Shown in pieces: positions 13,605 to 23,905 of a stretch of DNA of 64,000 nt. A model generated the notes under the pieces. That model searched no databases. It was not told the origin of the DNA and saw only the letters and a program-made list of their open reading frames with translations. Location: positions 248,305,010 to 248,369,009 of the forward strand of contig NC_092877.1 in NCBI RefSeq assembly GCF_028372415.1. Direction: 5' to 3'. The position numbers were made by a program, and so were the translations under genes. The stretch's first letter is position 1. The number at the start of each line of letters is the position of its first letter. Source of the DNA: Notamacropus eugenii (lineage: Eukaryota > Chordata > Mammalia > Diprotodontia > Macropodidae).

Positions 13605-14490
13605 TATTAAAAATACTTACCTATAAAGAAATCAGGTATTTAAAATATTAGTGTATTTTAAAATTTTAGCTCCATAAATCCCCAAGGCCTATTGATTATT
13701 ATTCTCTAACCCTCATATCCTTATCATTTTAAATCCCATTTCAGTTCAACATTCTCACATGGCTTAACTCTTACTATACTCTTCAGACAAATTTATAAAT
13801 CTCCCCTGAAACGTAATCATGCAGAAGTACACAAACACAAGACTCATTTCTTTAGTCAAAAGACCTAATGAAACACCAACGAATTACAAAAAGAAATTGT
13901 TGGAAGTATTTGGATATAGAAATATTCTTCTTTTCTTGGAATTTATTCAGAATAGTAAGATTTGCACCATGTTCAATATTCACCATTATGTGCCAACTTT
14001 TGAAATGCTTGATGATTTTTTCCTTACTATATGCTCCTAAAATTTTATTATATATGCTTTCCATAACATTGCTGCACATTTCTGGCTATAACTTTTGAAG
14101 TTATTATTTTATCCTTACACCTGAACACTTGTTGTTCCTTGTTCTTAACAGAAGAAGAAAGGGAATCTTATTACTCAAGTCTCTTTTTTGTTTGTTTCCT
14201 TTTTGACAGATAAAGAAGTTTATAGTAAGGGATCCTTGACAATATTTGGTAAAAGCCAACACATATTGACTTGAAATTGTGCAGCTTTGCTGATCAGGCC
14301 TGCTGCTCAATAGGTAATCTACTTGAATGGCTACTTATTATTCAACTTGTTTATTTTTTTTGCACAAGTGACTATCATGCTCCTTTGTGCCTAATCCAAA
14401 TTTTCTCTCACCTCTTCTATGACACCAGTTCTGCTACTCCTCATCTTCTGTGTTTTTATCTCTAAGAAATGAGGCCTGTGTTCTTGTAAA
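13605..14490. other. No gene recognised
   Basis: AT-rich sequence with short frames (up to 76 codons) that lack any recognisable protein signature and lie in overlapping frames on both strands. I regard them as chance. Confidence 0.4.
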
Positions 14491-14499
14491 AGTTAAACC

Positions 14500-14602
14500 C
14501 TGTGTGTATGTATGTATGTGTGTGAAGGCACATACATATACATATATGCATGTATGCATATACAGGTATGTAGGTTTGTGTGTATGTCATACATATTTAC
14601 AG
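14500..14602. repeat. Imperfect (TGTA/CATA)n microsatellite
   Basis: Alternating gtat, cata and tatg tetranucleotides with interruptions. A 98-codon open frame starting at 14512 is produced by this repeat and is not a gene. Confidence 0.85.
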
Positions 14603-14889
14603 TTTCCTATTTGATTTCTTGCCTCAAGGCTAGCTGCACCTCTTTCCTTGCTCAACAGAATTACCACAATGATTTTTCTGAGTTCAGAATATCATGTCAC
14701 TCCCCCTACTCAACTGACCCCCTCCCCCACCAAATATACATCTGTGTATCTGTGTTTCAGGGCAACAACAGAAGTAAATGTTCCCTCTTAAAGATTTCAA
14801 AGATATAATCTGATAGTTCTCATGTTTCCCCCTTTCAGTTTCTTATCTTATTTAAGCTTCCTTCAGATTTTGAACATGTTGACTATTAA

Positions 14890-15460
14890 TTAAATCAATT
14901 AATTAATGACCTGGCATTTATTAAGTATATACTTTGTGTTAGGCATTATGATAAGAAGTTTGGGTCCAAAGACAAAAGTACCATCAAAGATCTGACAAGC
15001 TGGCACATTTATGGATATTTATAAACCAGGAGTAGTTCCTAAGTGAAATAGGAAATGCCTCAGAAAGAAAATTAACCTTGACCTCAGTCTTAATGAAATA
15101 GGGAAATAAGAAAACTCAGGATTCTAAGTGATGGAGTTGAAGAGCTAGAGTATTCCTGACATGGTAGTCAGCCAGAGTAAAGGCAAGGAGATAAGAGATG
15201 ACATTAGGAACAAGAAGGAGGCCAGCTTCACTATATAGACCATTTTGAGGTGATTGATGTGTAGCAAGGCTTGAAAGGCAGCATAAAACTCATTTCTGCA
15301 AAGCTTTAAATGACAGTTAAAGAGCTTGTATTTAATACTGATGGCATTAGGAAGCAACTGCAGTTTACTGAGTAGGGGAATGACACGACATTCTGAACTT
15401 AAATCATTGTGATAGTTGTATTGAGAAATCAATCAAGTGTTCATAGCCTTGAGAGTAAGA
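14890..15460 (+). repeat. Ancient interspersed repeats, family not assigned
   Basis: 14905-14980 resembles the 'catttattaagt..ctact.tgt..aggcat' end common in marsupial L2 and CORE-SINEs. 15130-15440 follows a pattern seen repeatedly in mammalian genomes ('aggaggccagc', 'gcaaggcttgaaaggcagc', 'aggaagcaactgcagtttac', 'gagtaggggaatgacac'). I cannot name the family with confidence. Confidence 0.4.
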
Positions 15461-15742
15461 AAACAAACAGGAAATTATCTTAAGAAGCCAAATGAGAGGT
15501 AATGAGTTCCTGAACTAACGTAGTAGCTGAATATGGAGAGACTCGAGGACAGCAGAAAAATGGCAACTCAGTGAATATAGGGAATGTGGGATCTGGACTA
15601 ATAAAAGACTATCGAGATGATTTATCGAAAGAAGACATTGGACAAGGAACAAAAAATCCCGTGGATCCAGAAATGTTTTAGAGACTCCTCAAAGATGAGA
15701 ACAGTTCCATAACAACTTCAAAACCTCAGAAGAAATGTGCAC

Positions 15743-15792
15743 ATATAATACATACACACACATACATACATATGTATGTACATACACATATT
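15743..15792. repeat. (CATA)n microsatellite
   Basis: Short run of cata, tgta and caca tetranucleotides with partial dyad symmetry. Confidence 0.85.
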
Positions 15793-15814
15793 GCTTATTT
15801 GAACAGGAAAAGTG

Positions 15815-16015
15815 GCATGTAAGTAGCACAGTGGATTATCACTGCTCTTGAACTTGATAATATGGGTTTAAATCCCACATCAAAAAATGACTAGGTACTA
15901 GAATATGGGAAAGTAACAACCTCTCTGTGTTTCATTTCCTTAAGTCTGAAATTAGGTGGTTACAATCAGTGGTCCCTAAAGTCCATTCCAACTTCAAATT
16001 TAATAGCCTTTACAG
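15815..16015 (+). repeat. tRNA-headed CORE/MIR-type SINE
   Basis: The head 'agtagcacagtggattatca' is followed by the B-box-like 'gggtttaaatcccacatc', then 'cctctctgtgtttcatttcc' and 'gtccctaaagtccattcca', the canonical order of a plus-strand MIR/CORE-SINE. It is diverged and non-coding. Confidence 0.75.
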
Positions 16016-16726
16016 GAGCAGAAATATCTGGTTCTATATCATATCGAGATATTATTGGGTGGATAGGTTAAGAAGGCAAATTAATGATTGATACAATGAG
16101 TTTTGCCTGGAGAATCTTTGAAAATAGAGATGTGGAGTTCAAAACCAAACACTGCTATCTATCCCCAAAGAATCCAGAGAGGCTATTTGTTAAGTGGCAT
16201 TTTTATTAAGATGATGTGGAATTTTTTACATCTGCACAAAATATGGGCCAATAACTCTCTTGCTGCTCTGTCTCTCACCCTAAACTTCCTTCATATCTGT
16301 ATTTCTGCCTTACCATAGATGGTTCATACTATAGGATATAGACTCCCTCTACTAACTTCTATCATTCTCTAGATCCTGAATATGTATACAAAGTATATAT
16401 AGAAAGTATACTGATATATGAAAAGTCAGCCATTCTTCATGGCAATACATTTAGATTTGAAACATGACCATTTACTTAAAAATATGGTAAAATCAATAGC
16501 TATGATTTACATTATATATAAGAAAATATAAAAAATATAAAAATATAATGATCATGATGATCATAAAAATATAAGAAATTGCAGAAAAAAGCCTAACATT
16601 ACAGTGTACAAACAAATCCAATTCATTCTCTTTCTCAATGGTACTTAGTATCTCTGAGAGAAGAGAATGTATTGTTAATGAATTTTTACATATTAGGAAA
16701 ATCTTTCCCATTCGTTAATAAGCCCA

Positions 16727-17142
16727 TGTGATCTTCTTGAGTCACATGGAAGCCAGAGTCATATGAGTCTGTTACTATAGGAGCTTGCCCAACAGGTGGA
16801 GGAGGAAACGGTGGAGAAGGAAGCGTGGAGCAGAGCTGAAAGGAAGGTGGACATAGTAGTTAGAGGTGAGGGAGAGAGTAGAAACAGACAATGAGCTGTG
16901 AGTGTTTGTTTGTGGGAAGGCCCTCGCAGGGGTAAGGCTTGGGGATGGTGGTGTCCCCTGCATTGCCATTGTTCATATATTTCTTTGTTGCTATGGTGGA
17001 TTTGGCATTGTGGTGTTCAGATTTGGTTTTCTGGTGTTTAAATAAATGTTTTGGCTCTGTTTTCCATGTGGAGAGTCTGATATTTTTGCAATTCAGAATT
17101 GTACCAGCATATTCACAACTGATGTAGGCACTGTGACTATCA
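16727..17142 (+). repeat. LTR-like repeat, copy 1
   Basis: About 416 bp that can be bounded as TGTGA...CA. It shares its full order with a second copy at 22407: ATGTGA..., a 'cagagctgaaagga' block, 'ggagatggtggtgt..tctgcaatg', 'gttcatatatttctttgttg', an AATAAATGTTTT polyadenylation-like signal at about 17040, 'ttccatgtggagagtctg' and 'agaattg..ccagcatattca'. This U3-R-U5-like organisation suggests a solo LTR, but no matching internal retroviral genes lie nearby. The open frames here are incidental. The family is unidentified. Confidence 0.5.
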
Positions 17143-17149
17143 TATGGAC

Positions 17150-18030
17150 ACTACAGAGAGCACACAAAGTAATCTGACAGAGAGTGAATCAAATAAACAT
17201 TTAGATCCAGAAAGACTTATATCTAGTGATGTAGGTCTTGATGCTGTTGGTACATTAAGAAGCATGTGAACTTCAGAAAGCTACTTTTCTGCTACTTATT
17301 CTTCTGGTCCCCTCTGCTTCCCTGCTGGGTAGAATCTCGTTTTCTACTCTCAAAATAATAATTCAGTGACAAATTCTTTTAATTCAGAATCACTTTTAAA
17401 ATTGAGTAGCTGTTCTCTTTAAGCCATGTAACTATTCTTATTCTCTCTGGGCAGTGCAGAAAAGTCCAGTTAATTCTGTACTGACCGTGATATGAATGAC
17501 GATTCTTCAGGCTTTATTCTCTGAACTCACTCTATTCAACATTTATTGAGTTTGACAAATTAATAATTTTCACCATAATTTTCCCTAAATAGAAAAATGT
17601 ATCCAATGACATAATTGAATATTTTGGCAAGCATATCTTTATTCATAACCTCTAATATAAAGATCATCTACACTGAGGATCAACAAAAGTTTTTATGTAC
17701 CAGATACTCATTAATTTTATGTTTAAATTCTATGCCAAATTGCTGACATTAAAAATACTCATGTGAATATGGATATTTGAAATTTTCCCATGATTAAATG
17801 CAAATTTCAAGGGGTTATTATTGTTGTTGTTATTTACTCAGTGGATGTAATTATTAAGCTCAGTCTTTGAGGAAAATATTTTTGAAAGAGTTTTTATCTA
17901 CTAGTATTGAACATTGAAGCTAAATTCAATGTGAACTAAATATGTTAAATAAATTTTAGAGCTCTGAACACAAAATTCTTTTTTTCCCTTCAATTTATAC
18001 ATTGGAAAAAAGTTTTAAAAACTAAGGTGA
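17150..18030. other. No gene recognised
   Basis: AT-rich DNA with no long frame and no repeat that I can name, apart from a short (TTG)n run near 17820. Confidence 0.4.
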
Positions 18031-18039
18031 CCTAACAAC

Positions 18040-18610
18040 AGTACTTATGCAGTATAGTGGGGAAAGAAGTGCTATTCAGAAGAAAAGTTATAATTCTATC
18101 CTTCCTCCACATAGGAGTCAAGTGATTTCCGTAGAATGCCAATTTGAACATGTTACTAACCTACTCAGGATGCAGTTATCATTTATTTCTGTAATAAAAT
18201 ACAAACTCCTGCTTTTGGACATTGAAGCCCTCAGAGACCGTCTCCAAATTATCTTTCCATTCTAATCATATATTATCCAACTTGTCACACTCTATGATTC
18301 AATCAAATTGACTTTACTCTGTCCTCACATATGACAACCTATTTTGTCTCTCCTCCTTTGTATTTGTTATCCTCTATACTTGTAATGCATTCCCTCCTCC
18401 TCCATTCCTCAAGGCTCTGCTCAAGCTCTGTTTTCTACAGGAAGCCTTTCTTATTTTCCTGTGTCCTAGTGAACTATTTTTCTCAAAATTACTCTTTATC
18501 TTGTTTGCATTTTGTATATGCTTTTATATCCATGGTTTGCCTTCTTATTTTAAATAATTCCTCGAGGACAGAAGCTGTCATAAAGCACCTAGTAAGTTAC
18601 TGATTGATGT
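18040..18610 (+). mobile_element. L2 LINE 3' end remnant
   Basis: Reads as the 3' part of an L2 element: 'ataaaatacaaactcctgct', 'gacattgaagccctcagaga', 'gcattccctcctcctccatt', 'ctctgctcaagctctg..ctacaggaagcctttctta', 'ttgtatatgcttttat' and 'ctcgaggacagaagctgtc'. It has no intact ORF. The 90-codon frame at 18331 lies inside this relic. Confidence 0.75.
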
Positions 18611-18720
18611 AATTTGAGTGATTATTATGATTTTGGATATTATTTGAGTTGTAGTTGCCACATCTATAAATATGAGTTTGTTCTATCATATATAGTTAGG
18701 TTATATAACTTCTTTTGCGA

Positions 18721-18945
18721 CAGCCTAATTGTGCAGTGGATAGAGTGCTGAGCCTGGAGTCAGGAAGATTCATCTTAGTGAGTTCAAATCAGGACTCATA
18801 CATTTAGTAGATATGTGACCCTTCGAAAAGAATGCAACCCTGTTTACCTCAGTTTCTTCATTTGTGAAATGCCAGAAAACTCTAAATGAGTTCATGAAGA
18901 ATCAGACATGACAGAGACAATGTGAACAAGAGAAACACCATAAGA
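18721..18945 (+). repeat. MAR1-type tRNA-derived SINE
   Basis: The head 'gtgcagtggatagagtgctg', then 'gcctggagtcaggaagattc', a B-box-like 'gagttcaaatcaggactc', 'cctcagtttcttcatttgtg' and a 3' region ending 'gaatcagacatgacagagac' match the marsupial MAR1/SINE1 layout. It has pol III-type boxes but is a dead copy. Confidence 0.8.
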
Positions 18946-19261
18946 TCTAAAATTACCATACATCAATTTTCCTTATATAATAAAGATATAAATATCACCT
19001 GAGAGTATATGTAATGATCATCTGTGACAATATACAGTATGTAAAATTCTTTTGTGCATATATATTAAAGATTTTTCCAGGGAAAGAAACAGGGACCTGT
19101 GATTCATTTATCTGGAGAAATTTAAGATGAGAAAACTTCAGATACTCATTACATATTGGCAGCCTCTTTGAAAATGATAGTCTTTGATTGTATCCTAAAC
19201 TACAAAGCCAGTATATATCAGAGTTAGGACATTAATAAAGCTTAACTGAAAATATCTACCC

Positions 19262-19636
19262 TGTTGGGGGACAGCTCTGGACCGGGGTCCCCCGTGAGGA
19301 CTGTGAGATGCCTGAGGGTCTGAACCTGCCCCCTTGTGGGGTACTGGGATGGCCCTGGTAACAGGCTGGCTCCACCCGTGGGGAGGCACTTGGGAGGAGC
19401 TCGCCCGCCCATGGGAGGTATGGGGTAGGAGACAGGGGATAATAAAAGGGGATGATCACAAGGGCTTAGGAGGAGAAGGAGAAGGGGAAGAAATGCAATA
19501 AAGCTTGCTGACTGAAACTCCTTTCGGGTGCTCTGCCTGTTTATTGCCCTCCCCCAACTGGGAGAGGTGCCGGAGACGTCCAAAGACTGGGGATCGGTAA
19601 GTGGAGAGGCGAAGGCCCGGGAGTAGACCCTGGGCA
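19262..19636 (+). mobile_element. Solo LTR of an endogenous retrovirus
   Basis: A GC-rich 375-bp block starting TGTTGGGGGAC and ending ...GGGCA, flanked by a 6-bp direct repeat ctaccc at 19256-19261 and 19637-19642. It contains a TATA-like gataataaaagg at about 19437 and an AATAAA polyadenylation signal at 19497-19502, followed by a pyrimidine-rich R/U5. There is no primer-binding site or gag/pol sequence on either side, so this is a solo LTR left by recombination between the two LTRs of a provirus. A 6-bp duplication is the usual size for class II (beta-like) retroviruses, so that is the likelier class. The 141-codon minus-strand frame across it (19242-19667) is not a gene. Confidence 0.85.
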
Positions 19637-19644
19637 CTACCCCA

Positions 19645-21610
19645 TCACCTCTATCAATATACTGCATTCTTAGTTCTAAAATTAGAGAATTATTTTGGTT
19701 TAGCTGCTAAGGATTTAGGCCATTATTTCTTATGCTCATTCAAAAATATTTATTAAATAGCGTCTACATCCAGGACACAGTTCTAAGGACATGCAAACCA
19801 GGTCAATATAATGAGGAGTAAAATAGTACAGTAGACATAGTAGTGCTTTACTAGTGACAGAGTCTGATTTCAAATTTCTATTAATTTAGTGTAAAAGCAA
19901 GGACCCACACATACACAGGAATGCCTGCTATCACAGGTTCTTAGATCTGTTTTTTTTCTGAAAGGAAAATCAACTTTAGAAGGGTCAACAATCATTTTAA
20001 TCAAGCATATGTATCATTAACTTAGTTCAGGAGAAAAAGTCAGCCCCTTAAACTTCAGTGAAAATACAGAGAAATCAAAATCAACAGACATGGCATCCAA
20101 CTATCTGACATAAGCAATACATACCAAATAGATCAACAGATAGATCCCACTATTTGACGATTACACATATCCATAGATATCGGAGAGAGAAGCACCAATA
20201 TCTGTGTTTTCAAAGCAGGGGGTGCTACTTAGCAGTTTCCTAGTTTCTCTTCTGCCACAGTAACCTACTTCCCAAACTAAGCCCCAAAGAAAAACGTCAC
20301 ATCAGAATATCTACACATTTTTCAGAGTCATAGGGCATCACAAACCTTAAGAACCAATGCCTCATTAACAAAAGATGTGGGCCTTCCTACAAACTTTCCC
20401 AGGCTCACTAAAGTGAAGGGAAAGATTTTCTTTAATAATATTATTCAATCAGACTATACTAAAGGAAAAAATGCATTATAAATACATTTAGTCAAGTGGT
20501 TCTGAGTCCAAATTTTTTCATCTGGAGTGGGCACTGTTATTACTTATATCCTTTTTCAGCTCTAAATCTACAAAACAGAATAGTCTCTCTTTTTAAAAAT
20601 TCTATCTCTACTTTATTAGTATACAAAGTAAAGCTCATATTACATCAAAAAAGTGATTGATTTCATTATTAAAGTCCTTATTGTGAAAACGGATGCACAA
20701 AATATTTATATTTCCTTTAACATTTTAGGAATTTTAATAGATAATTACTAATGAGATTTATAGTTGGAGATATTAAACAAAATTTCAGAAACTGAGGCAA
20801 TTTTTTTCTCAGAAAGACATATTAATGGGGGAAATATAGTTTTCCCTTATTTTCGTATAACTTCAATATATCTTTTGAAAAAAATGAGTTTCATTACATT
20901 TATGAAAATGTTCCAGAAGTAACCTTGTTTACTACCAACAACCAGAAACATATATCACAGACTCTCATTTGCATATAGAATGGTGCAAATAATTCCAATA
21001 TATACATATATATGAAATGTTGAAAGTTAAAGATGATTACAAATACTGTCACCTATATTGTCATATTTAGTCAAACAATAGAATGTCAACCAGTTTTAAC
21101 ATGCCTAAGGTAGAAGACTTTAATTACAGAGGTATTTAAGATGGTAGTGATGACACAAAGACAAAAATGATCATCTGTCCAAGGGTATTTCGAGAGATAG
21201 TGGCATGTCATATGCTAAGTTCTGATGGTTTTAGATCTCAACAGAAGGAATGGAGCAGTTGATTATCATATCATCTGAGTTTTCCATATGGTCAGATGGC
21301 TTTGAGAAAAGAAGGAAAGGAAGGTCATAAGATGGCTGGATTCCAGTAGTTCCTGACTATTCCAGATGTAGACAAATGAGAGGGGAAACGAGTAGGATAC
21401 CTCTAGTGCCATAGACTCTTTCTGTGACCAGGCTATATTCTGTATGGGGTCTAGCATGACCTGGGGACAAGGAGGGAGTAGCAAAGGGGTAGAAATTTAT
21501 GTTTGCTTTGCTTCCTCCTAAGGGTTGCTGTGACAATCTAATAAAATATTGAAATTGAAAATGCTTTGCAAATTTAAAAGATAATATGCATGACTTATTT
21601 TTTAAACCGT
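19645..21610. other. No gene recognised
   Basis: AT-rich DNA. 19735-19830 resembles a short MIR/L2-type end (a 'aatatttattaaatagcgtc' stretch). The rest has no supported feature. The 72-codon minus-strand frame at 21266 has no recognisable signature. Confidence 0.4.
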
Positions 21611-21617
21611 ATTATTG

Positions 21618-22218
21618 GAGAGAATTCTGGGAAGATATAGTAGGTCAGAAAATACTAAGTTTGCCAGATTTCCCCTGAAAATAAGACAAAATAGCCTCTC
21701 AGAGTGAACATAGAGTGGATGAAATGTGTAAGAGTTAGGGCAGAATAGTGGTCCTCTTGCTACAATAGCAGAAGATCTGGAGAAAAATCAGAATCAAGGT
21801 TTGGTCCCTGTAAAGTATACATATCTACAGGCTAGTTTCACAATCAGGAAGTCCTGGGGACAGCTTAATTGGGAGTTATCCTCAGTCTCAGGCACAGGAA
21901 CTTTAACCTCCCAGGCAATGTGGGGAGTTGGGAGTCTGAACAGGTGATGATTGAGGGAACCTCTTTTGACAAGGCATGTCTGACACAGCTGTGTTGTTGA
22001 GAAATGGCCTTGGGTAAGAAGGAACCAAATCAGGCCTGTTGAGTTCAGAAGCATTGGGGTGGACACTGCTGACTGTGGTCACTTGTAGCAGAGCAGAGTT
22101 CTTGGATTCTGTTCCAGGCCAGAGGGTAGAACTAGGGGAGGATTTGAGGAAAGAGGCATTATCCACCATATTCTAGCAGGTGATTACAATAATAAACTGC
22201 TGTGAATTAAAAAAAAAT
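21618..22218 (+). mobile_element. Probable L1 5'UTR-type fragment ending in A-run
   Basis: 'aagatatagtaggtcagaaa' and 'agtttgccagatttcccctg' resemble the first hundred bases of a marsupial L1 5'UTR subfamily different from copies A-D. About 600 bp later it stops at an A9 run at 22209, with no ORF1. No convincing TSD was found, so the bounds are tentative. The 88- and 90-codon antisense frames here are incidental. Confidence 0.4.
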
Positions 22219-22406
22219 AGGAGGCAAAGAGAAAGAATGCAACTATGGAATTTTAATATGGGAATAGAGAAGACTGGGATTCTTCATAGAGGATATTGAA
22301 GGAAAAAAAACAAAAGGCAAATATCTTCTCTTGTTCTAAGAGTCATATAAAATGTTGTCTTGGTAATTTAAAGGGTAAGATCTTTCATATTGCACTAAAA
22401 AGGCCA

Positions 22407-22884
22407 TGTGACCTGTCTCAATTATATGGAAACTTGAGTCACATGAGTCTGAGTCACATGGAGCCTGTGGTGGGAAGAGTTGGCTGAATGGATGGAACAA
22501 GATGAGTGGAACAGGAAGAGGTAGAGCTAGTGCAGAGCTGAAAGGAAATGAGTCAGAAAGCATCCGGAGCTAGGAAGGATGGAAGCAAGCAGGCTGCTGG
22601 CTAGAATTAGCAAAAAAGCTCCTTGTGATTTTGTTTAAGGGAACCTGCTTGTGATTTGTTTACTGGAGGTAAATTGTGGAAAGCGTAGCAGGTGAAACGT
22701 TTGGAGATGGTGTTGTTCTCTGCAATGTTATTGCACATATATTTTTGTTGTGGTTGGGGATTTGGCTTTCTGGTATCTGGAAAAATGTTTAGATCCTTTC
22801 TTCCATGTGAAGAGTCTGCAGGATTGTGCTATTTAGAATTGAGCTGGCATATTCATGGCTTCCATAGGTGCTGTGAATATTGCA
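22407..22884 (+). repeat. LTR-like repeat, copy 2
   Basis: About 478 bp, the direct-orientation relative of the 16727 repeat, including ATGTGA..., the 'gcagagctgaaaggaaatga' block, 'ggagatggtgttgttctctg', 'tgcacatatatttttgttgt', 'ttccatgtgaagagtctg' and 'agaattgagctggcatattc'. By eye the two copies are far from identical, so they are old. The sequence between them has no retroviral genes, which argues against a single provirus. Confidence 0.5.
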
Positions 22885-22914
22885 CTGGTACTTCAAGTGG
22901 TGACCTACACAAAA

Positions 22915-23680
22915 AGAATTTGTAGAAGAAATTTTAAAAGATTTTAATAAGCCAATGAGAGAGACTGAGGGGAGAAATTTACAAAAAAACCTAAGGCTAC
23001 AAGAAAAAAAATTATTTAAAGAAAGTCATTCAACTAGAAAAGGAGAACCATAAGGAGGAAAACAACTCCTTGAAAAACTACAATTGGGCAAGGGGAAGTC
23101 AATTAAGCTATAACAGAAAAAGAAATGATAAAAGAACAAATAAATAATTAAAAATAGAAGACATTGTGAAACATCTCAAAAGAAACACAACTGATCCAGA
23201 GAACAGATCAAGAAAGAAAGCATAAGAATAATCAAACTACCTGAAAGCTTCAATAGTGCAGATAGATAGATAGATAGATACATACATACATACATAGATA
23301 CATAGATAGAATAACAGAAGAAATATTTAAGGAATATTATACTGAAGCATTAGAACAAGAGGGAAAAAGTGGGAATAGAAAATATCAACTACCTGAAAGA
23401 GATCCTATGAGATAAACTTACAGGAATATCACAGTTAAATTCTGAATCCCTAGTTCAAGGGAAATTATTATGAGAAACAAGAAAAAAAATTCAAATATGG
23501 CAAAGTCACAATCAGAATCAAGTTAAATATTGAAGAGTAAAAGAACTGGGGTTGCAGTCGAAAATATCATGATCATCAGTTTTAAGTATAATTCTAAACG
23601 GAAAAAAAAATATAGACATTCAGAGAGGACCAAATTAGAGGGAGGAGAATCATTCTAGATTCCTACTTCTTTATCAGTAA
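22915..23680 (+). mobile_element. Degenerate L1/HAL1 ORF1 fragment, plus strand
   Basis: Similar to the ORF1 coiled-coil/RRM junction: 'aacaactccttgaaaaacta', then 'aaacatctcaaaagaaacac' followed by 'gaacagatcaagaaagaaag' and 'aatcaaactacctgaaag', which parallels the KYLIGKTTDLENRSRRENLRIIGLPE region of the intact ORF1. A GATA/CATA microsatellite (23261-23309) interrupts it. No frame is open. Confidence 0.65.
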
Positions 23681-23700
23681 AGAGGTCAAACAATAACATC

Positions 23701-23905
<205 letters not shown>

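Noticed and set aside
18721..18800. tRNA gene at the head of the SINE
   Set aside because: The A/B-box-like segments belong to a SINE with a typical downstream body, and no tRNA cloverleaf is complete.
19242..19667. 141-codon minus-strand frame
   Set aside because: It spans the solo LTR, its target duplications and flanking DNA, so it is an artefact of GC-rich LTR sequence.
16727..22884. A single provirus bounded by the two LTR-like repeats
   Set aside because: The interval contains an L2, a SINE, a different solo LTR and unique DNA, but no retroviral coding remnants, and the two copies are strongly diverged.
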